Under the pieces are notes generated by a model. It did no database searches and had not been told where the DNA came from. It saw only the letters and a list, made by a program, of their open reading frames with translations. Below, piece by piece: positions 55,171 to 63,764 of a stretch of 64,000 nucleotides of DNA. Each line of letters begins with the position of its first letter. The stretch's first letter is position 1. Origin of the DNA: Thermodesulfobacteriota bacterium (GTDB lineage Bacteria; Desulfobacterota; BSN033; UBA1163); the NCBI GenBank assembly GCA_026415035.1, contig JAOAHX010000005.1, forward strand, positions 92,235 to 156,234. The letters are read 5' to 3'. The position numbers and the translations under genes were made by a program.

Positions 55171-56249
55171 CCCTTCTGGAAGTCAGGGACCTCAGGGTCG
55201 AGAGAGAGGGCGAGCTCCTTTTGAACATCCCTTCCCTTTCAGTTAAAAGGGGCGAAACCCTCGCCCTCATCGGACCCAACGGGGCAGGAAAGACCACTTT
55301 GCTTCAGACCCTTTCATTCCTCTCCGGCCCCTTCCATGGGGAGATCCTCTTCGAGGGCCAGAGGGTCGGGAGGGATCTTTCTGTTTTGGCCTACCGGAGA
55401 AAGATCGCCCTCGTCTTTCAGGAGCCCTTGCTGTTCAACACCACCGTCTTCCAAAATGTCGCCTCTGGGTTGAAGATCCGTAATGTGAAGAAGCGGGAGA
55501 TCCAGGAGAGGGTGATGGAAGAACTGGAACGTTTCGGGATTTCCCACCTCAGCCAGAGATCGGCCAAGACGCTATCGGGAGGGGAGGCCCAGCGGACGAA
55601 TCTCGCCCGGGCCTTCGTCCTTCGACCCGAGCTGTTGCTCCTGGACGAACCCTTCGCCTCCCTCGATCCGCCCACACGAGAATCGCTGCTGATCGATCTG
55701 GAGCGGGCGTTATTCCGCACGAAGACCACCACCCTTTTTGCGACCCATGACCGGCAAGAGGCGCTGAGGCTTTCCGATCGGGTAGCGGTGATGCGATCCG
55801 GTCGGATCGAACAGATCGGCTCACCCGAAGGGGTGATGAATCATCCGGCAACGGAATTTGTCGCCTCCTTTCTGGGGGTGGAGACGATCCTCTCCGGGAG
55901 GGTGATTCGAACCGGGGAGGGGACCTTCGTGGCCTCGATGTCCGATCAGGAGGTCGAGGCGGTGGGAGAGGTCCGGTTAGGAGAACGGGTGGTGCTCTGT
56001 ATCCGGCCTGAGGACGTCACCCTCGCCATCCCTCCGGTGAAGGGCCAAACCAGTGCGAGAAATCTCTTCATTGGAAGAGTATCGAAGATCGTCCCCTTCG
56101 GGCCTTATCAAAAGGTTCACCTCGACTGCGGGTTTCCGCTGGTGGCCTATATCACCCATCCTTCGCAGAAGAACCTCTCTTTGACCGAGGGAAAGGAGGT
56201 GGCCGTTTCGTTTAAGGCCTCGGCGGTCAAGATCCTCAAGAAAGGGTGA
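55167..56249 (+). CDS. tupC: tungstate ABC transporter ATP-binding protein TupC
   Basis: 360 aa. The ABC domain starts at the ATG overlapping the tupB stop: Walker A GPNGAGKTT (near 37), signature LSGGEAQRTNLARAF, Walker B LLLLDEPFASLDPPT and the H-loop ATHDRQEALRLSDR. A C-terminal segment of about 120 residues (VLCIRPEDVTLA to the end) is a TOBE-like domain found in oxyanion importers, which may bind substrate for regulation. Supplies W (or Mo) for cofactor-containing oxidoreductases, none of which is in the window. Confidence 0.93.
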   Translation: MTLLEVRDLRVEREGELLLNIPSLSVKRGETLALIGPNGAGKTTLLQTLSFLSGPFHGEILFEGQRVGRDLSVLAYRRKIALVFQEPLLFNTTVFQNVASGLKIRNVKKREIQERVMEELERFGISHLSQRSAKTLSGGEAQRTNLARAFVLRPELLLLDEPFASLDPPTRESLLIDLERALFRTKTTTLFATHDRQEALRLSDRVAVMRSGRIEQIGSPEGVMNHPATEFVASFLGVETILSGRVIRTGEGTFVASMSDQEVEAVGEVRLGERVVLCIRPEDVTLAIPPVKGQTSARNLFIGRVSKIVPFGPYQKVHLDCGFPLVAYITHPSQKNLSLTEGKEVAVSFKASAVKILKKG

Positions 56250-56273
56250 GGGATGAGGGGGCAGGCGAGAGGA

Positions 56274-56822
56274 CTACCGACGGCGGTGGTAATAGTGGAA
56301 CCCGAATCCCCAATACCATCTGGGACCATAATACCACCAAGGATCGAAAAGGTAGGGGTAGGGGTCGTAGAGATAGATGGGTTCGGGCCAGAGATGGATC
56401 TGTTTGCCCGCGACGAGGGGATAACGGTAATCCATTTCCCCAAGGGGTTTGAGCTTGGCTCCGAGAATCTCTCCGGCCACGGTGATCCGCCTTCCGCTCC
56501 GGAGAGGATAAGGGTCCAGCCACTTTTCTGACAAGACCAAAAACCTGCCCTCGGAATAGGCCCCGCCTTTCGGCTCTCCCCTCCAACCGAGGGGCCTCTG
56601 GTAGACCTCGATCTGGGTGGCCCCCTCTCTCAGGCTAACGGTTTCGATGATCTCTCCACCCCAGACCACCCACCTCCCTTTATAAGCCTCTGGGTCTTGG
56701 CGAACCTGGCTCAGGGTGAGGGCGGGGTTGGCTTTGACCCTCAGGTCCTTGGAGATCACGTGGGCACATCCGGAGAGAAAGAGGAACAAGAAGAGGCAAA
56801 TGGCACGGGAGAGGGTGGTCAT
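56274..56822 (-). CDS. slp: Slp-family outer-membrane lipoprotein with aromatic C-terminal tail
   Basis: 182 aa. Lipoprotein signal peptide with lipobox LSGC (Cys19). The body matches the Slp family (LTLSQVRQDPEAYKGRWVVWGGEI, TQIEVYQRPLGWRG-like stretches), outer-membrane proteins induced by starvation in E. coli, of unknown mechanism. The last about 35 residues are dominated by Tyr, Trp, Phe and Pro (PYPYLFDPWWYYGPRWYWG), a striking low-complexity tail. It is convergent with tupC. Confidence 0.85.
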   Translation of the reverse strand: MTTLSRAICLFLFLFLSGCAHVISKDLRVKANPALTLSQVRQDPEAYKGRWVVWGGEIIETVSLREGATQIEVYQRPLGWRGEPKGGAYSEGRFLVLSEKWLDPYPLRSGRRITVAGEILGAKLKPLGEMDYRYPLVAGKQIHLWPEPIYLYDPYPYLFDPWWYYGPRWYWGFGFHYYHRRR

Positions 56823-56887
56823 GGTTTACTCAGACGTCCCTTTCCCCTGGGGGGTTGAAACGATCCAGGAAGATCGAAGGAATCGGC

Positions 56888-57355
56888 TCATTCGATATAG
56901 AGGAGGGTGTAACGTTTCACGCCGCCCGGCGTTTTGACCACGACCTCGTCATCCACCTCTTTGCCGATGAGGGCTTTTCCGAGGGGAGAGGCGATCGAGA
57001 TCTTTCCATTAGGGATGTCGGATTCATCCGGCCCGACGATCTGATAGGTGACCCTCTCGCCGGAGTCGCAATTTTCAAGGGTAACGGTCGACCCGAAACC
57101 TACCTTGCCATCCGAGGAATTGGGGACGTCCATGATCTCGGCGTTGGCCAGTTTCTGTTCGATCTCGCGGATCTTCGTCTCCACAAAGGCCTGCCGTTCT
57201 TTGGCCGCAGTATATTCGGCATTCTCGCTGAGGTCTCCGTGGGCCCTTGCCTCCTCGATGGCCTTGATGACCTGGGGTCTGACGACCTTCTTCAGATGCT
57301 CGAGGTCCTTGACGAGGTTGTTGTATCCATTACGGGTGATGGGCGTTCGCGCCAT
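56888..57355 (-). CDS. greA: transcription elongation factor GreA
   Basis: 155 aa. Rescues backtracked RNA polymerase by stimulating transcript cleavage. N-terminal coiled coil (about 1-75) with the tip acidic pair in AHGDLSENAEYTAAKERQ, and the FKBP-like C-domain with SPLGKALIGKEVDDEV near the end. Length typical. AAAGGAGTT precedes the ATG. Separated from the acyl-CoA carboxylase gene upstream by the hairpin at 57421. Confidence 0.96.
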   Translation of the reverse strand: MARTPITRNGYNNLVKDLEHLKKVVRPQVIKAIEEARAHGDLSENAEYTAAKERQAFVETKIREIEQKLANAEIMDVPNSSDGKVGFGSTVTLENCDSGERVTYQIVGPDESDIPNGKISIASPLGKALIGKEVDDEVVVKTPGGVKRYTLLYIE

Positions 57356-57420
57356 GAAAAAACTCCTTTAACGAAAATAACTATAGCCAACGGAGATCGA
57401 GTTTGTCAACCGACCCGGAA

Positions 57421-57454
57421 GGGGGGAAGGCCCTCAGCCACGGGCCTTCCCCCC
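57421..57454. terminator. perfect 13-bp hairpin between carboxylase gene and greA
   Basis: GGGGGGAAGGCCC and its complement around an 8-base loop. No T-run follows on either strand, so termination may need Rho or the element may be a mRNA-stabilising 3' structure for the carboxylase transcript, whose stop lies 23 bases before. Confidence 0.6.
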
Positions 57455-57476
57455 AGGACCGATTGCGTCGGGAGGA

Positions 57477-59033
57477 TTACAGGTTGATGTTGGAATATTT
57501 TTTCCAGGGTCGGGCGACCTGCTTGTTTTCGAGGATGTCGAGGGAGGTGCAGATGTACTTCCGAGTATCATGGGGCATGATGACATCGTCCACACAGCCT
57601 CTTTCGGCGGCCTGATAGGGATGTTCCAGTTTCTGCCTGTACTCTTCGATCAGTTTCTTGGCGGTCTCCTTCGGGTTCGGAGCGGCCTTGATCTCTTTGG
57701 CGAAGATGACGCTGGCCGCCGTATCCGCTCCGACGATGTTGATCCTCGCCGTGGGCCAGGCGAAGCAGAGGTCGGCCCCGATGCTTTTGTCGAGCATGGC
57801 ATAATGGGCCCCTGCATAGGATTTTCCGATGATGATGGAGATCAGGGGCACGGTCGCCTCTGCCCATGCGAAGAGGGTTTTGGCCCCGTGCCGGAGGATT
57901 CCCTTCCACTCCTGGGGAGAGCCGATCCAGAAACCCGGGCAGTCGACGAAGGTGACCAGTGGGATGTTGAAGAGGTCACAGAATCTCACGAACCTGGCCA
58001 GCTTGTCTGCCGCATCGTAGTCAAGCCCTCCCATTAAGACCTTGGGTTGATTGGCCACAATCCCGGCCACCTTCCCGTTGAAACGGGCAAATCCCACGAT
58101 GAGGTTGCGGGCGAAGTACCGGTGGATCTCGAAGAAGGTCCCCTTGTCGACGACCTTTTCGATGAGGGGATACATATCGTAGGGGACCCGAAGCTGGGGG
58201 TCGGGGATGAAGTCGTCCAGTTCGGGAATCTCTCGGTTAGGGTCATCTCCGGTCTCGATCCGAGGGGGCTTCTCTCGATTGTTCGAAGGGAAATAGGAGA
58301 GAAGCTTCCGGCAGAGCTCGATACATTCCCGATCGTCTTCGCCGACGATGTGGGTCCCGCCCGATTTGACGGCATGGGCCTGCCAACCGGCCAGTTCCTC
58401 GAGGGAAATATCCTCTCCGGTCTGGGTCTTGACAAAGGCCGGGCCTGCAATCCCCATGAACCCGGTCTTTTTGCTCTGGATGAGAAAGTCGTTCATGATG
58501 GGATGGTAGGCTTGTCCTCCCAGGCAGGGACCGAGGAGCAGGGCGATCTGGGGGATGATTCCGGAGGCGAGGATCTGGGCCCGGAAGGTCCATCCGTAGG
58601 CCTCCAGGGTATCGAACCCTTCCTGAAGGCGCGCCCCACCGGAGTCGTTGATGCCCACAAAAGGCCACCCTTTCTCCTTGGCGAAGTCGCAAGCCCAGAC
58701 GAACTTCTTTCCATGGTATTCCCCGAAGGTCCCGGCCATGGCCGTGAAGTCCTCGGAGGCGACGACGACGTATCTTCCGTTCACTTTCCCGTAGCCCGTC
58801 ACCACCCCTTCGGCCGGAATGAACCTCTCGGCCATTCCGAAATCGGTCTGTCTATGCTTGATGAAAGGCCCGATCTCGACGAAGGTGCCAGGATCCATGA
58901 GCCAATCGATTCTCTCCCGGGCATTCGTCTGGCCCTTCTCACGACGTTTCTCGATCTCCTTGGGTCCGCCCATTTCGAGGATGGCCTTGCGCCTCTTCAT
59001 ATAGTCCTCATACATCGCATCGAACTTTCCCAT
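57477..59033 (-). CDS. acyl-CoA carboxylase carboxyltransferase / methylmalonyl-CoA decarboxylase alpha subunit
   Basis: 518 aa. Biotin-dependent carboxyltransferase of the PccB/MmdA type, moving a carboxyl group between biotin and propionyl- or acetyl-CoA. Two crotonase-like halves are visible: N-half with GINDSGGARLQEGFDTLEAYG and LGPCLGGQAYHPIMNDF-like oxyanion loop, C-half with VDCPGFWIGSPQEWKGILRHGAK and KSYAGAHYAML. No biotin carrier, carboxylase or decarboxylase beta gene is adjacent, so carboxylase and sodium-pump decarboxylase roles cannot be told apart. GAAAGGAGAAAAGG precedes the ATG. Confidence 0.9.
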   Translation of the reverse strand: MGKFDAMYEDYMKRRKAILEMGGPKEIEKRREKGQTNARERIDWLMDPGTFVEIGPFIKHRQTDFGMAERFIPAEGVVTGYGKVNGRYVVVASEDFTAMAGTFGEYHGKKFVWACDFAKEKGWPFVGINDSGGARLQEGFDTLEAYGWTFRAQILASGIIPQIALLLGPCLGGQAYHPIMNDFLIQSKKTGFMGIAGPAFVKTQTGEDISLEELAGWQAHAVKSGGTHIVGEDDRECIELCRKLLSYFPSNNREKPPRIETGDDPNREIPELDDFIPDPQLRVPYDMYPLIEKVVDKGTFFEIHRYFARNLIVGFARFNGKVAGIVANQPKVLMGGLDYDAADKLARFVRFCDLFNIPLVTFVDCPGFWIGSPQEWKGILRHGAKTLFAWAEATVPLISIIIGKSYAGAHYAMLDKSIGADLCFAWPTARINIVGADTAASVIFAKEIKAAPNPKETAKKLIEEYRQKLEHPYQAAERGCVDDVIMPHDTRKYICTSLDILENKQVARPWKKYSNINL

Positions 59034-59129
59034 CCTTTTCTCCTTTCTATGTTAAGATTTTCGTTGATTTATGAATTTTTTCACAATATATTTAGCAGAT
59101 CAGGCCTCTAATCGCAAGAAATATTTTGC

Positions 59130-59158
59130 TTTACATTTTCCGCCGTTTCTGATAACCT
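59130..59158 (+). promoter_or_regulatory. promoter of the Cache gene, suggesting a leaderless mRNA
   Basis: TTTACA (59130-59135), 17-base spacer, TAACCT (59153-59158). The ATG at 59166 is 8 bases after the -10, and there is no Shine-Dalgarno sequence. Confidence 0.55.
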
Positions 59159-59165
59159 ATAACCT

Positions 59166-60248
59166 ATGAAAATTTCAACCAAAACCAAACTCGCCCTCCT
59201 CTTTCTCGGCCTGGCCTGCTTTATCGGCGTCATCACAAGCCTGCTGGTCAATTCCCTGATTACAAACCAGATCATCAAGGAGGCCCAGGAGAGGGTCAAA
59301 CATGACCTCGATACGGCAAGGTTTGTCTATTCTATGAAAATGAGGGAGATCGACCGGGCGATCCGGTGGGCTTCGATCAGACATGTTTTAAAAAAGGCCC
59401 TGAAAGAGAGGAACGTGACACCCATTCGAGAGGAGCTGACCGCGTTGATGGTGGAGGAGGGGCTCGATTTTCTCCTCCTGACCGATCGGGAAGGAAGGGT
59501 CCTCTTCCGTGTGCATAACCCCAAGGTCGAAGGGGACAGCCTGATCCATCAGCCCTCCATCCGGGCGGCTTTGGAGAGGAAGGGGATTTCAGGGACGGAG
59601 GTCATGACGAGGGAGGAGCTTTTAAGAGAAGGGGAGGCGCTGGCCAACAGGGCGGCTCTGAGGTTGATCCCCACCCCAAAGGCGAAACCCACGGACCAAC
59701 AGGAGGAGACCTCGGGCCTGATCCTCCGATCGACCCACCCCGTCCTCGATTTCAGCGGAGAGGTCCTGGGGGCCCTCTCCGGGGGTGTGCTCCTGAACCG
59801 GAACAACGAGATCGTGGATCTGATCAAGAATATCGTCTTTAAAGACGCCAAATACAAGGGAAAGGATGTCGGCACGGCCACCATCTTCCTAAGGGATGTG
59901 AGGATTGCCACGAACGTGCTCGACCGGGAAGGGAAGCGGGCCATCGGGACGTTGGCGATGAAAGAGGTCCAAGAACAGGTCCTCGAGAAGGGAATGCCGT
60001 GGATTCAGAGGGCCTTCGTGGTCGACGACTGGTATATCACCGCCTATGAACCCATCCGGGATATCGAGGGAAGGATCGTGGGGATCCTTTACGTCGGCCT
60101 TCTGGAGAGCCGATATACCCTGATGAAGGAGAGGCTCATCCTGCTCTTCTTCCTCCTGTCGATGTCGGCGATGCTCGTGGCCCTGACGATCTCCTTTCTC
60201 CTCTCTTGGAAGGTTCCTAAGAGCCCTTCCCCCTTGGGAGAGGGTTAA
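59166..60248 (+). CDS. membrane sensor with periplasmic Cache-type domain, no output domain
   Basis: 360 aa. Topology: one helix at 8-30, a large periplasmic region (about 32-325) reading as a double Cache sensor (FLLLTDREGRVLFRVHNP, GALSGGVLLNRNNEIVDLI, WYITAYEPIRDIEGRIVGILYVGLLES), and a second helix (about 330-352). The protein stops right after helix 2 with the short tail KSPSPLGEG, whereas relatives continue into HAMP plus kinase or chemotaxis output domains. It may be a truncated receptor or a partner that signals through another protein. No ribosome binding site is seen. Confidence 0.8.
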   Translation: MKISTKTKLALLFLGLACFIGVITSLLVNSLITNQIIKEAQERVKHDLDTARFVYSMKMREIDRAIRWASIRHVLKKALKERNVTPIREELTALMVEEGLDFLLLTDREGRVLFRVHNPKVEGDSLIHQPSIRAALERKGISGTEVMTREELLREGEALANRAALRLIPTPKAKPTDQQEETSGLILRSTHPVLDFSGEVLGALSGGVLLNRNNEIVDLIKNIVFKDAKYKGKDVGTATIFLRDVRIATNVLDREGKRAIGTLAMKEVQEQVLEKGMPWIQRAFVVDDWYITAYEPIRDIEGRIVGILYVGLLESRYTLMKERLILLFFLLSMSAMLVALTISFLLSWKVPKSPSPLGEG

Positions 60249-60415
60249 TCCTCCCCCTCCGGACCCGATTCTCCTTCCTTTCGAGAGCCTCCCTTGAGGC
60301 CTCTCCAGAGGCCTGAGAAGAGAAGGTAGAGGACCACGACCGCGATGCCGATCCCCAAGAGATTGGGCGCCCCGAACTGTTTCAGAAAATTGGCGAGGGA
60401 TTCTACCGTTTCCAT
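60245..60415 (-). CDS. small single-helix membrane protein downstream of comM
   Basis: 56 aa, METVESLANFLKQFGAPNLL followed by one hydrophobic helix (IGIAVVVLYLLFSGLW) and a charged Gly/Glu-rich tail. It starts 3 bp after the comM stop, so it was probably cotranscribed with comM, and its stop codon shares the TTAA with the stop of the convergent Cache gene. No family recognised. Since the upstream half of comM is lost to an insertion, its expression may now depend on the element. Confidence 0.55.
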   Translation of the reverse strand: METVESLANFLKQFGAPNLLGIGIAVVVLYLLFSGLWRGLKGGSRKEGESGPEGED

Positions 60416-60418
60416 CTT

Positions 60419-61065
60419 TTAACCGATCAGGTTTCGGTCCAGGGTCCGATACTGGATGGCCTCTGAGAGATGGGCGGGCCGGATCCCATCATTTCCCTCG
60501 AGATCGGCGATCGTGCGGGCGACCTTCAAGATCCTCGTATAGGCCCGGGCGCTCAAACCGAATTTATCGATCGCCATCTCGAGCAGTCGATGGCTCGGCT
60601 CGTCGATGGCGCAGAATCTTTTGATGTGGCGGTTGGTCATCTGGGCATTGCAGAAGATCTTCATCCCCTTGAATCGATCGAGCTGAACCTTTCTCGCCCG
60701 GTCGACCCGTTTCTTGATCTCCTCCGAGGATTCTCCGGGGTCCCGGCTGGCGAGGTCGCGGTACTTGACCGCGGGGACCTCGACGTGAATATCGATGCGG
60801 TCCATCAAGGGGCCGGAGATCTTGGCGCGGTACCGCTGGATCTGCGGGACCGTGCAGGTACACTCGTTGTTGGGATCGGTGTAGTAACCGCAGGGACAGG
60901 GGTTCATGGCTGCCACGAGCATGAAGCGGGCAGGGTAGGTGATGGAGGTGGCGGCCCGGGAGATCGTGACCCTCTCCTCTTCGAGGGGCTGCCGCATCAC
61001 CTCGAGGACGTTCTTCTTAAATTCGGGCAGTTCATCGAGAAAAAGGACACCGTTGTTCGGAAGTG
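60419..61065 (-). pseudogene. comM: comM (YifB, Mg-chelatase-like AAA ATPase), 5' half missing through element insertion
   Basis: About 215 codons of the C-terminal half remain, from [13 protein letters not shown] (Walker B) through [15 protein letters not shown], the CTCTV zinc-type cysteines, [15 protein letters not shown] and the C-terminal [23 protein letters not shown]. Intact ComM proteins are about 500-510 aa with an N-terminal Lon-like domain and Walker A, which are absent. Just 5' of Walker B the homology stops and the sequence becomes that of the serine recombinase gene, so the gene was split by integration. ComM is a helicase promoting branch migration in natural transformation. 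Any product from the ATG at 61078 would lack ATP binding. Confidence 0.9.
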
Positions 61066-62592
61066 GCGAACCTTCCATTCGTTGGCCTTTTCTGAAATTT
61101 CTTGCGAAATCGATGGGATATGTAATTTATAACTGATTTCTTTATTCGGGTGCAAAAGGATGACTTCAAAAAGCGATCTCAATATCTTTCTTCTCTCAGA
61201 CTCGTTGGCCTCGGTGATAATTTCTTGGAACACCTCCAGAAGTTTGAGGATATCGGTATGCTTCTGGGGAATAGCCTCCTGCATCCTGATATCTTTCTGT
61301 ATGGTTTCTGCTTCTTTCTTTTTTGACTGGATCTGCTTTTCAAGTTTTTCGATTTTCAATTTATGAGTTCGTATTTCTTCCTTCGTATGTAAAAATTCAT
61401 ACAGCTCCATCAGCCTTTCTTTCCTCTGGTTTAGAATGGCAAGTTCGGATTCAATGTGGAGCAGCCTGTCATGGCAGTGTCTGAGGAAGAGATTCGAGTT
61501 TGAAAGCATTTTGAAAATATTTTCCGGGGTGGTGATAATTTTTTCGGCCATTTCCATGATTTTGTTTTCCACATCTGCCACATCAAATGTTGGAAGGGGG
61601 CATGGGTTGACTTTTCTTAATTTAGCAAACTTCCGGTTCCCGCAAAGGTATTTTAAATACCGTCTTACAGTCTTTCTCCTTTTAACAGTGGTTTGAAGAA
61701 CGATGGGAGATCCGCAGATAGCACATTTAAGTAGTCCCATCGATGGGAATCTTTCTCTGCTATTTTGATAGGCCTTAAACCTTTCAGACCGGAGTTGGAG
61801 GGTTTTTTGGGCCTGAAATTCAGAAATAAGTGGCTCATGGAGACCCTTTGCAATAACTTTGCCGCCTTCTTTCATTTCGAGGATGTAGCCGGCGTAAAAC
61901 ATTGCGCGGTCAAGGATCATGGCAATAGTATTGTCCGGGACTCCCATCTTTTTTGCTATTGAGAGAACGGTATCCCCGGTCAGATACAGCTTGAAAATTT
62001 CCTGAACCTCACTTGCGCTGAAGATGGTATATTTGTGTCCCCTCTTGCCTGTTCTTTCGATTCTGGTAGGGTTGGGAACGAGCATTCCGTCCTCTCTCCA
62101 GAGGTATCCAGATGGTTCGATAGGTCCCCAGAAGTATCCCCGAAGCTTTTTTTCCCTAACGGCTCTTTTGACCCTCTCTTTAATCTTTTTTCTCTCCCAT
62201 CCGGCCATCAGGGACTCAAGGGAGCTGAAAAACCAATCGGAGCTGTTGGAGAGGTCGGAGATTCTTCCCGAGATGGTGGCGAGTTTGATGTGATTTTCGA
62301 TTAATATCTTCTGAAGCCGGCCAAGATCTACAAGGTTATCCGGCCTTGCAAGCCTGTCTAGGTCGGTGACGACTATGACATCGATCTTTTTAAGATTTGC
62401 CAGCTGGAGGAGTTCGCTGAAGGCGGGTCTTTCTTCGAAAAGGGCTCCGCTGTAACCTTCATCGACGAGATCCTTCACCACCTGCCATCCATTTCTTGTA
62501 CAAAATTCCATGCACAATTTTAGCTGGGCGGGAAGGGAGTACTTTTCTGTTTGTTTTTCGGCACTAACTCTTCGGTATATGACTGCTCTCAT
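60997..62592 (-). CDS. large serine recombinase (site-specific integrase)
   Basis: 531 aa from the ATG at 62592. N-terminal resolvase domain with Arg8 and catalytic Ser10 (YRRVSAEKQ) and DLDRLAR (77-83); recombinase domain about 150-270; zinc ribbon with Cys290, Cys293, Cys317 and Cys331; then a long coiled coil (about 360-470). This is the architecture of phage and island integrases that join attP to attB without host factors. Its last about 20 codons (from about 61060 on) lie in comM DNA read in another frame, so its 3' end was fixed by the integration event. The start overlaps the small gene upstream by 29 bases. Confidence 0.93.
   Translation of the reverse strand: MRAVIYRRVSAEKQTEKYSLPAQLKLCMEFCTRNGWQVVKDLVDEGYSGALFEERPAFSELLQLANLKKIDVIVVTDLDRLARPDNLVDLGRLQKILIENHIKLATISGRISDLSNSSDWFFSSLESLMAGWERKKIKERVKRAVREKKLRGYFWGPIEPSGYLWREDGMLVPNPTRIERTGKRGHKYTIFSASEVQEIFKLYLTGDTVLSIAKKMGVPDNTIAMILDRAMFYAGYILEMKEGGKVIAKGLHEPLISEFQAQKTLQLRSERFKAYQNSRERFPSMGLLKCAICGSPIVLQTTVKRRKTVRRYLKYLCGNRKFAKLRKVNPCPLPTFDVADVENKIMEMAEKIITTPENIFKMLSNSNLFLRHCHDRLLHIESELAILNQRKERLMELYEFLHTKEEIRTHKLKIEKLEKQIQSKKKEAETIQKDIRMQEAIPQKHTDILKLLEVFQEIITEANESERRKILRSLFEVILLHPNKEISYKLHIPSISQEISEKANEWKVRHFRTTVSFFSMNCPNLRRTSSR
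61045..61095. other. element/chromosome junction (attachment site) in comM
   Basis: Homology to ComM ends here, at the codons before [11 protein letters not shown], and recombinase sequence begins. The exact crossover dinucleotide cannot be located without the second junction or an intact comM for comparison; 61055-61075 is the most likely interval. Confidence 0.65.
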
Positions 62593-62782
62593 AAACTGAT
62601 TGCCCCGCTTTTGGTTTCCATTTGGCGAGGATATCGAGGACCGTTTTGACCTCGGGATGCTCCGGCAGGATGGGTGAAAGAATCGACTCGATATATTCAA
62701 TCTGCTCGATCTTTCTCGCCTTGATCCTGTTGTAGACTTCGAAAAGGTCCAGGCTCATCTGGTCAAAACTTTCCTGTTTCAT
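62564..62782 (-). CDS. small gene overlapping the recombinase start
   Basis: 72 aa from the ATG at 62782, 7 bases after AAGGAG. Helical, charged: KQESFDQMSLDLFEVYNRIK, then IEYIESILSPILPEHPEVKTV and a basic end WKPKAGQ. No family recognised. It overlaps the recombinase start by 29 bases, so the two are likely translationally coupled; a recombination directionality factor or regulator would be a reasonable guess but nothing in the sequence proves it. Confidence 0.6.
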   Translation of the reverse strand: MKQESFDQMSLDLFEVYNRIKARKIEQIEYIESILSPILPEHPEVKTVLDILAKWKPKAGQSVYESSHIPKS

Positions 62783-62817
62783 CAGGATGCTCCTTTCTAT
62801 CAAAAATTCCTTTAAAA

Positions 62818-62838
62818 GTCAAAATAAATGTCAAAATA
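62818..62838. repeat. 12-base-spaced direct repeat upstream of the small gene and recombinase
   Basis: GTCAAAATA occurs at 62818-62826 and again at 62830-62838. Read on the minus strand, the copies give TTTTGAC elements resembling overlapping -35 boxes, placed 36-56 bases before the small gene. They could be regulator or recombinase binding sites. Confidence 0.4.
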
Positions 62839-63278
62839 TCATAATCCCATGATCTGGTAGCTACCCAACTTCACATTGGGGTATTACTGTGTGACAGGAT
62901 TTGGGCTAAAAAGAAAATTATATGGCCTGGGTGGTCCTTAAAACCTATCGGGTAGGGCCTAGATTCGGGCTTAACAACTGGAGGTTCTTTGGATAATTAA
63001 ACTTAAATAGGATGATGGCCTTTCGGATCGCAGTGGAGGCCAGAAGGAGAGAAAACTCTTAGCCACAGCGTTTGCGGCGGATGGGGTAGATTTTTCTCCC
63101 CTGAATCGTGTGCAGAAACGGCGAAGAGTCCAACACGCTTTGTTGATAATTCGCTTCGCAAATTGTCCAGTTTTTACAAAGGGTTCGAAGGATTTAAATC
63201 CATGCCGCTAATCTATTTTAGTGGCAAATCTTTTACAATTTCCAAATTTTCATTTTCAATTCATTAATGCTTTTCATG
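62839..63278. other. non-coding stretch of the element
   Basis: About 440 bases without a convincing reading frame, mixed composition with short inverted repeats (for example GGGGTAGATTTTTCTCCCC near 63080-63101). No tRNA, IS end or recognisable regulatory RNA was found. Confidence 0.5.
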
Positions 63279-63764
63279 TCAGTTCCACAATCCCCTTTTC
63301 TGCTCTCTCGCCTCCCTCTCAAGCCTCCTGAATTCCTCAAGGTATTTATATGGGTGCTTTTTGTAGGCAAATCCATATCCCTGCCTGATGATCTCTGCAT
63401 TCACAAATGTTCCATCCATAAGATAGACATAAGCTAACAAACGTCCATATTTATCCCTTTTTCTCTGATCGAATTCAAGCCGAACCTCCTTCCCTTCTAC
63501 CATCTTTTTGGTGAAATGGTAGGCTTCTTTTCCAAAGCGTTCAACAGCTTTTTGGGGATGCTTGGTTTCGGGTGTATCCACGCCGATCAATCGGACCGTT
63601 TCGCCTGTAGAAATCAGAATAGTATCTCCATCGATTACCCGGACGACCTTCAGGGAATTAGCCTGGGCAGAAGTGTTAAGAAATGAAAGAATCCCCAAAA
63701 AAGAGAGAAGAAAAAGAATTTTGGAAGTAAGCTTGTTGGAGAGTCGAAAGCGTTCCCAGTCCAC
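63279..63764 (-). CDS. thermonuclease (SNase-like), secreted
   Basis: 161 aa from GTG. Signal peptide or membrane anchor at about 11-34 (KLTSKILFLLSFLGILSFL, cleavage after AQA), then a single staphylococcal-nuclease domain with all catalytic positions: Asp45 (VIDGDTI), Arg58, Asp63 and Glu66 (VRLIGVDTPE), Arg108 (RDKYGRLLAY). A calcium-dependent nuclease cutting DNA and RNA outside the cytoplasm. It lies in the AT-rich element, on the same strand as the recombinase. Confidence 0.9.
   Translation of the reverse strand: MDWERFRLSNKLTSKILFLLSFLGILSFLNTSAQANSLKVVRVIDGDTILISTGETVRLIGVDTPETKHPQKAVERFGKEAYHFTKKMVEGKEVRLEFDQRKRDKYGRLLAYVYLMDGTFVNAEIIRQGYGFAYKKHPYKYLEEFRRLEREAREQKRGLWN

Noticed and set aside
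60225..60260. Insertion of a repeat at the end of the Cache gene (S-P-S-P-L-G-E-G tail)
   Set aside because: A short GC-rich inverted-repeat-like stretch is visible, but no second copy of the same unit was identified in the window, so a repeat family cannot be claimed.
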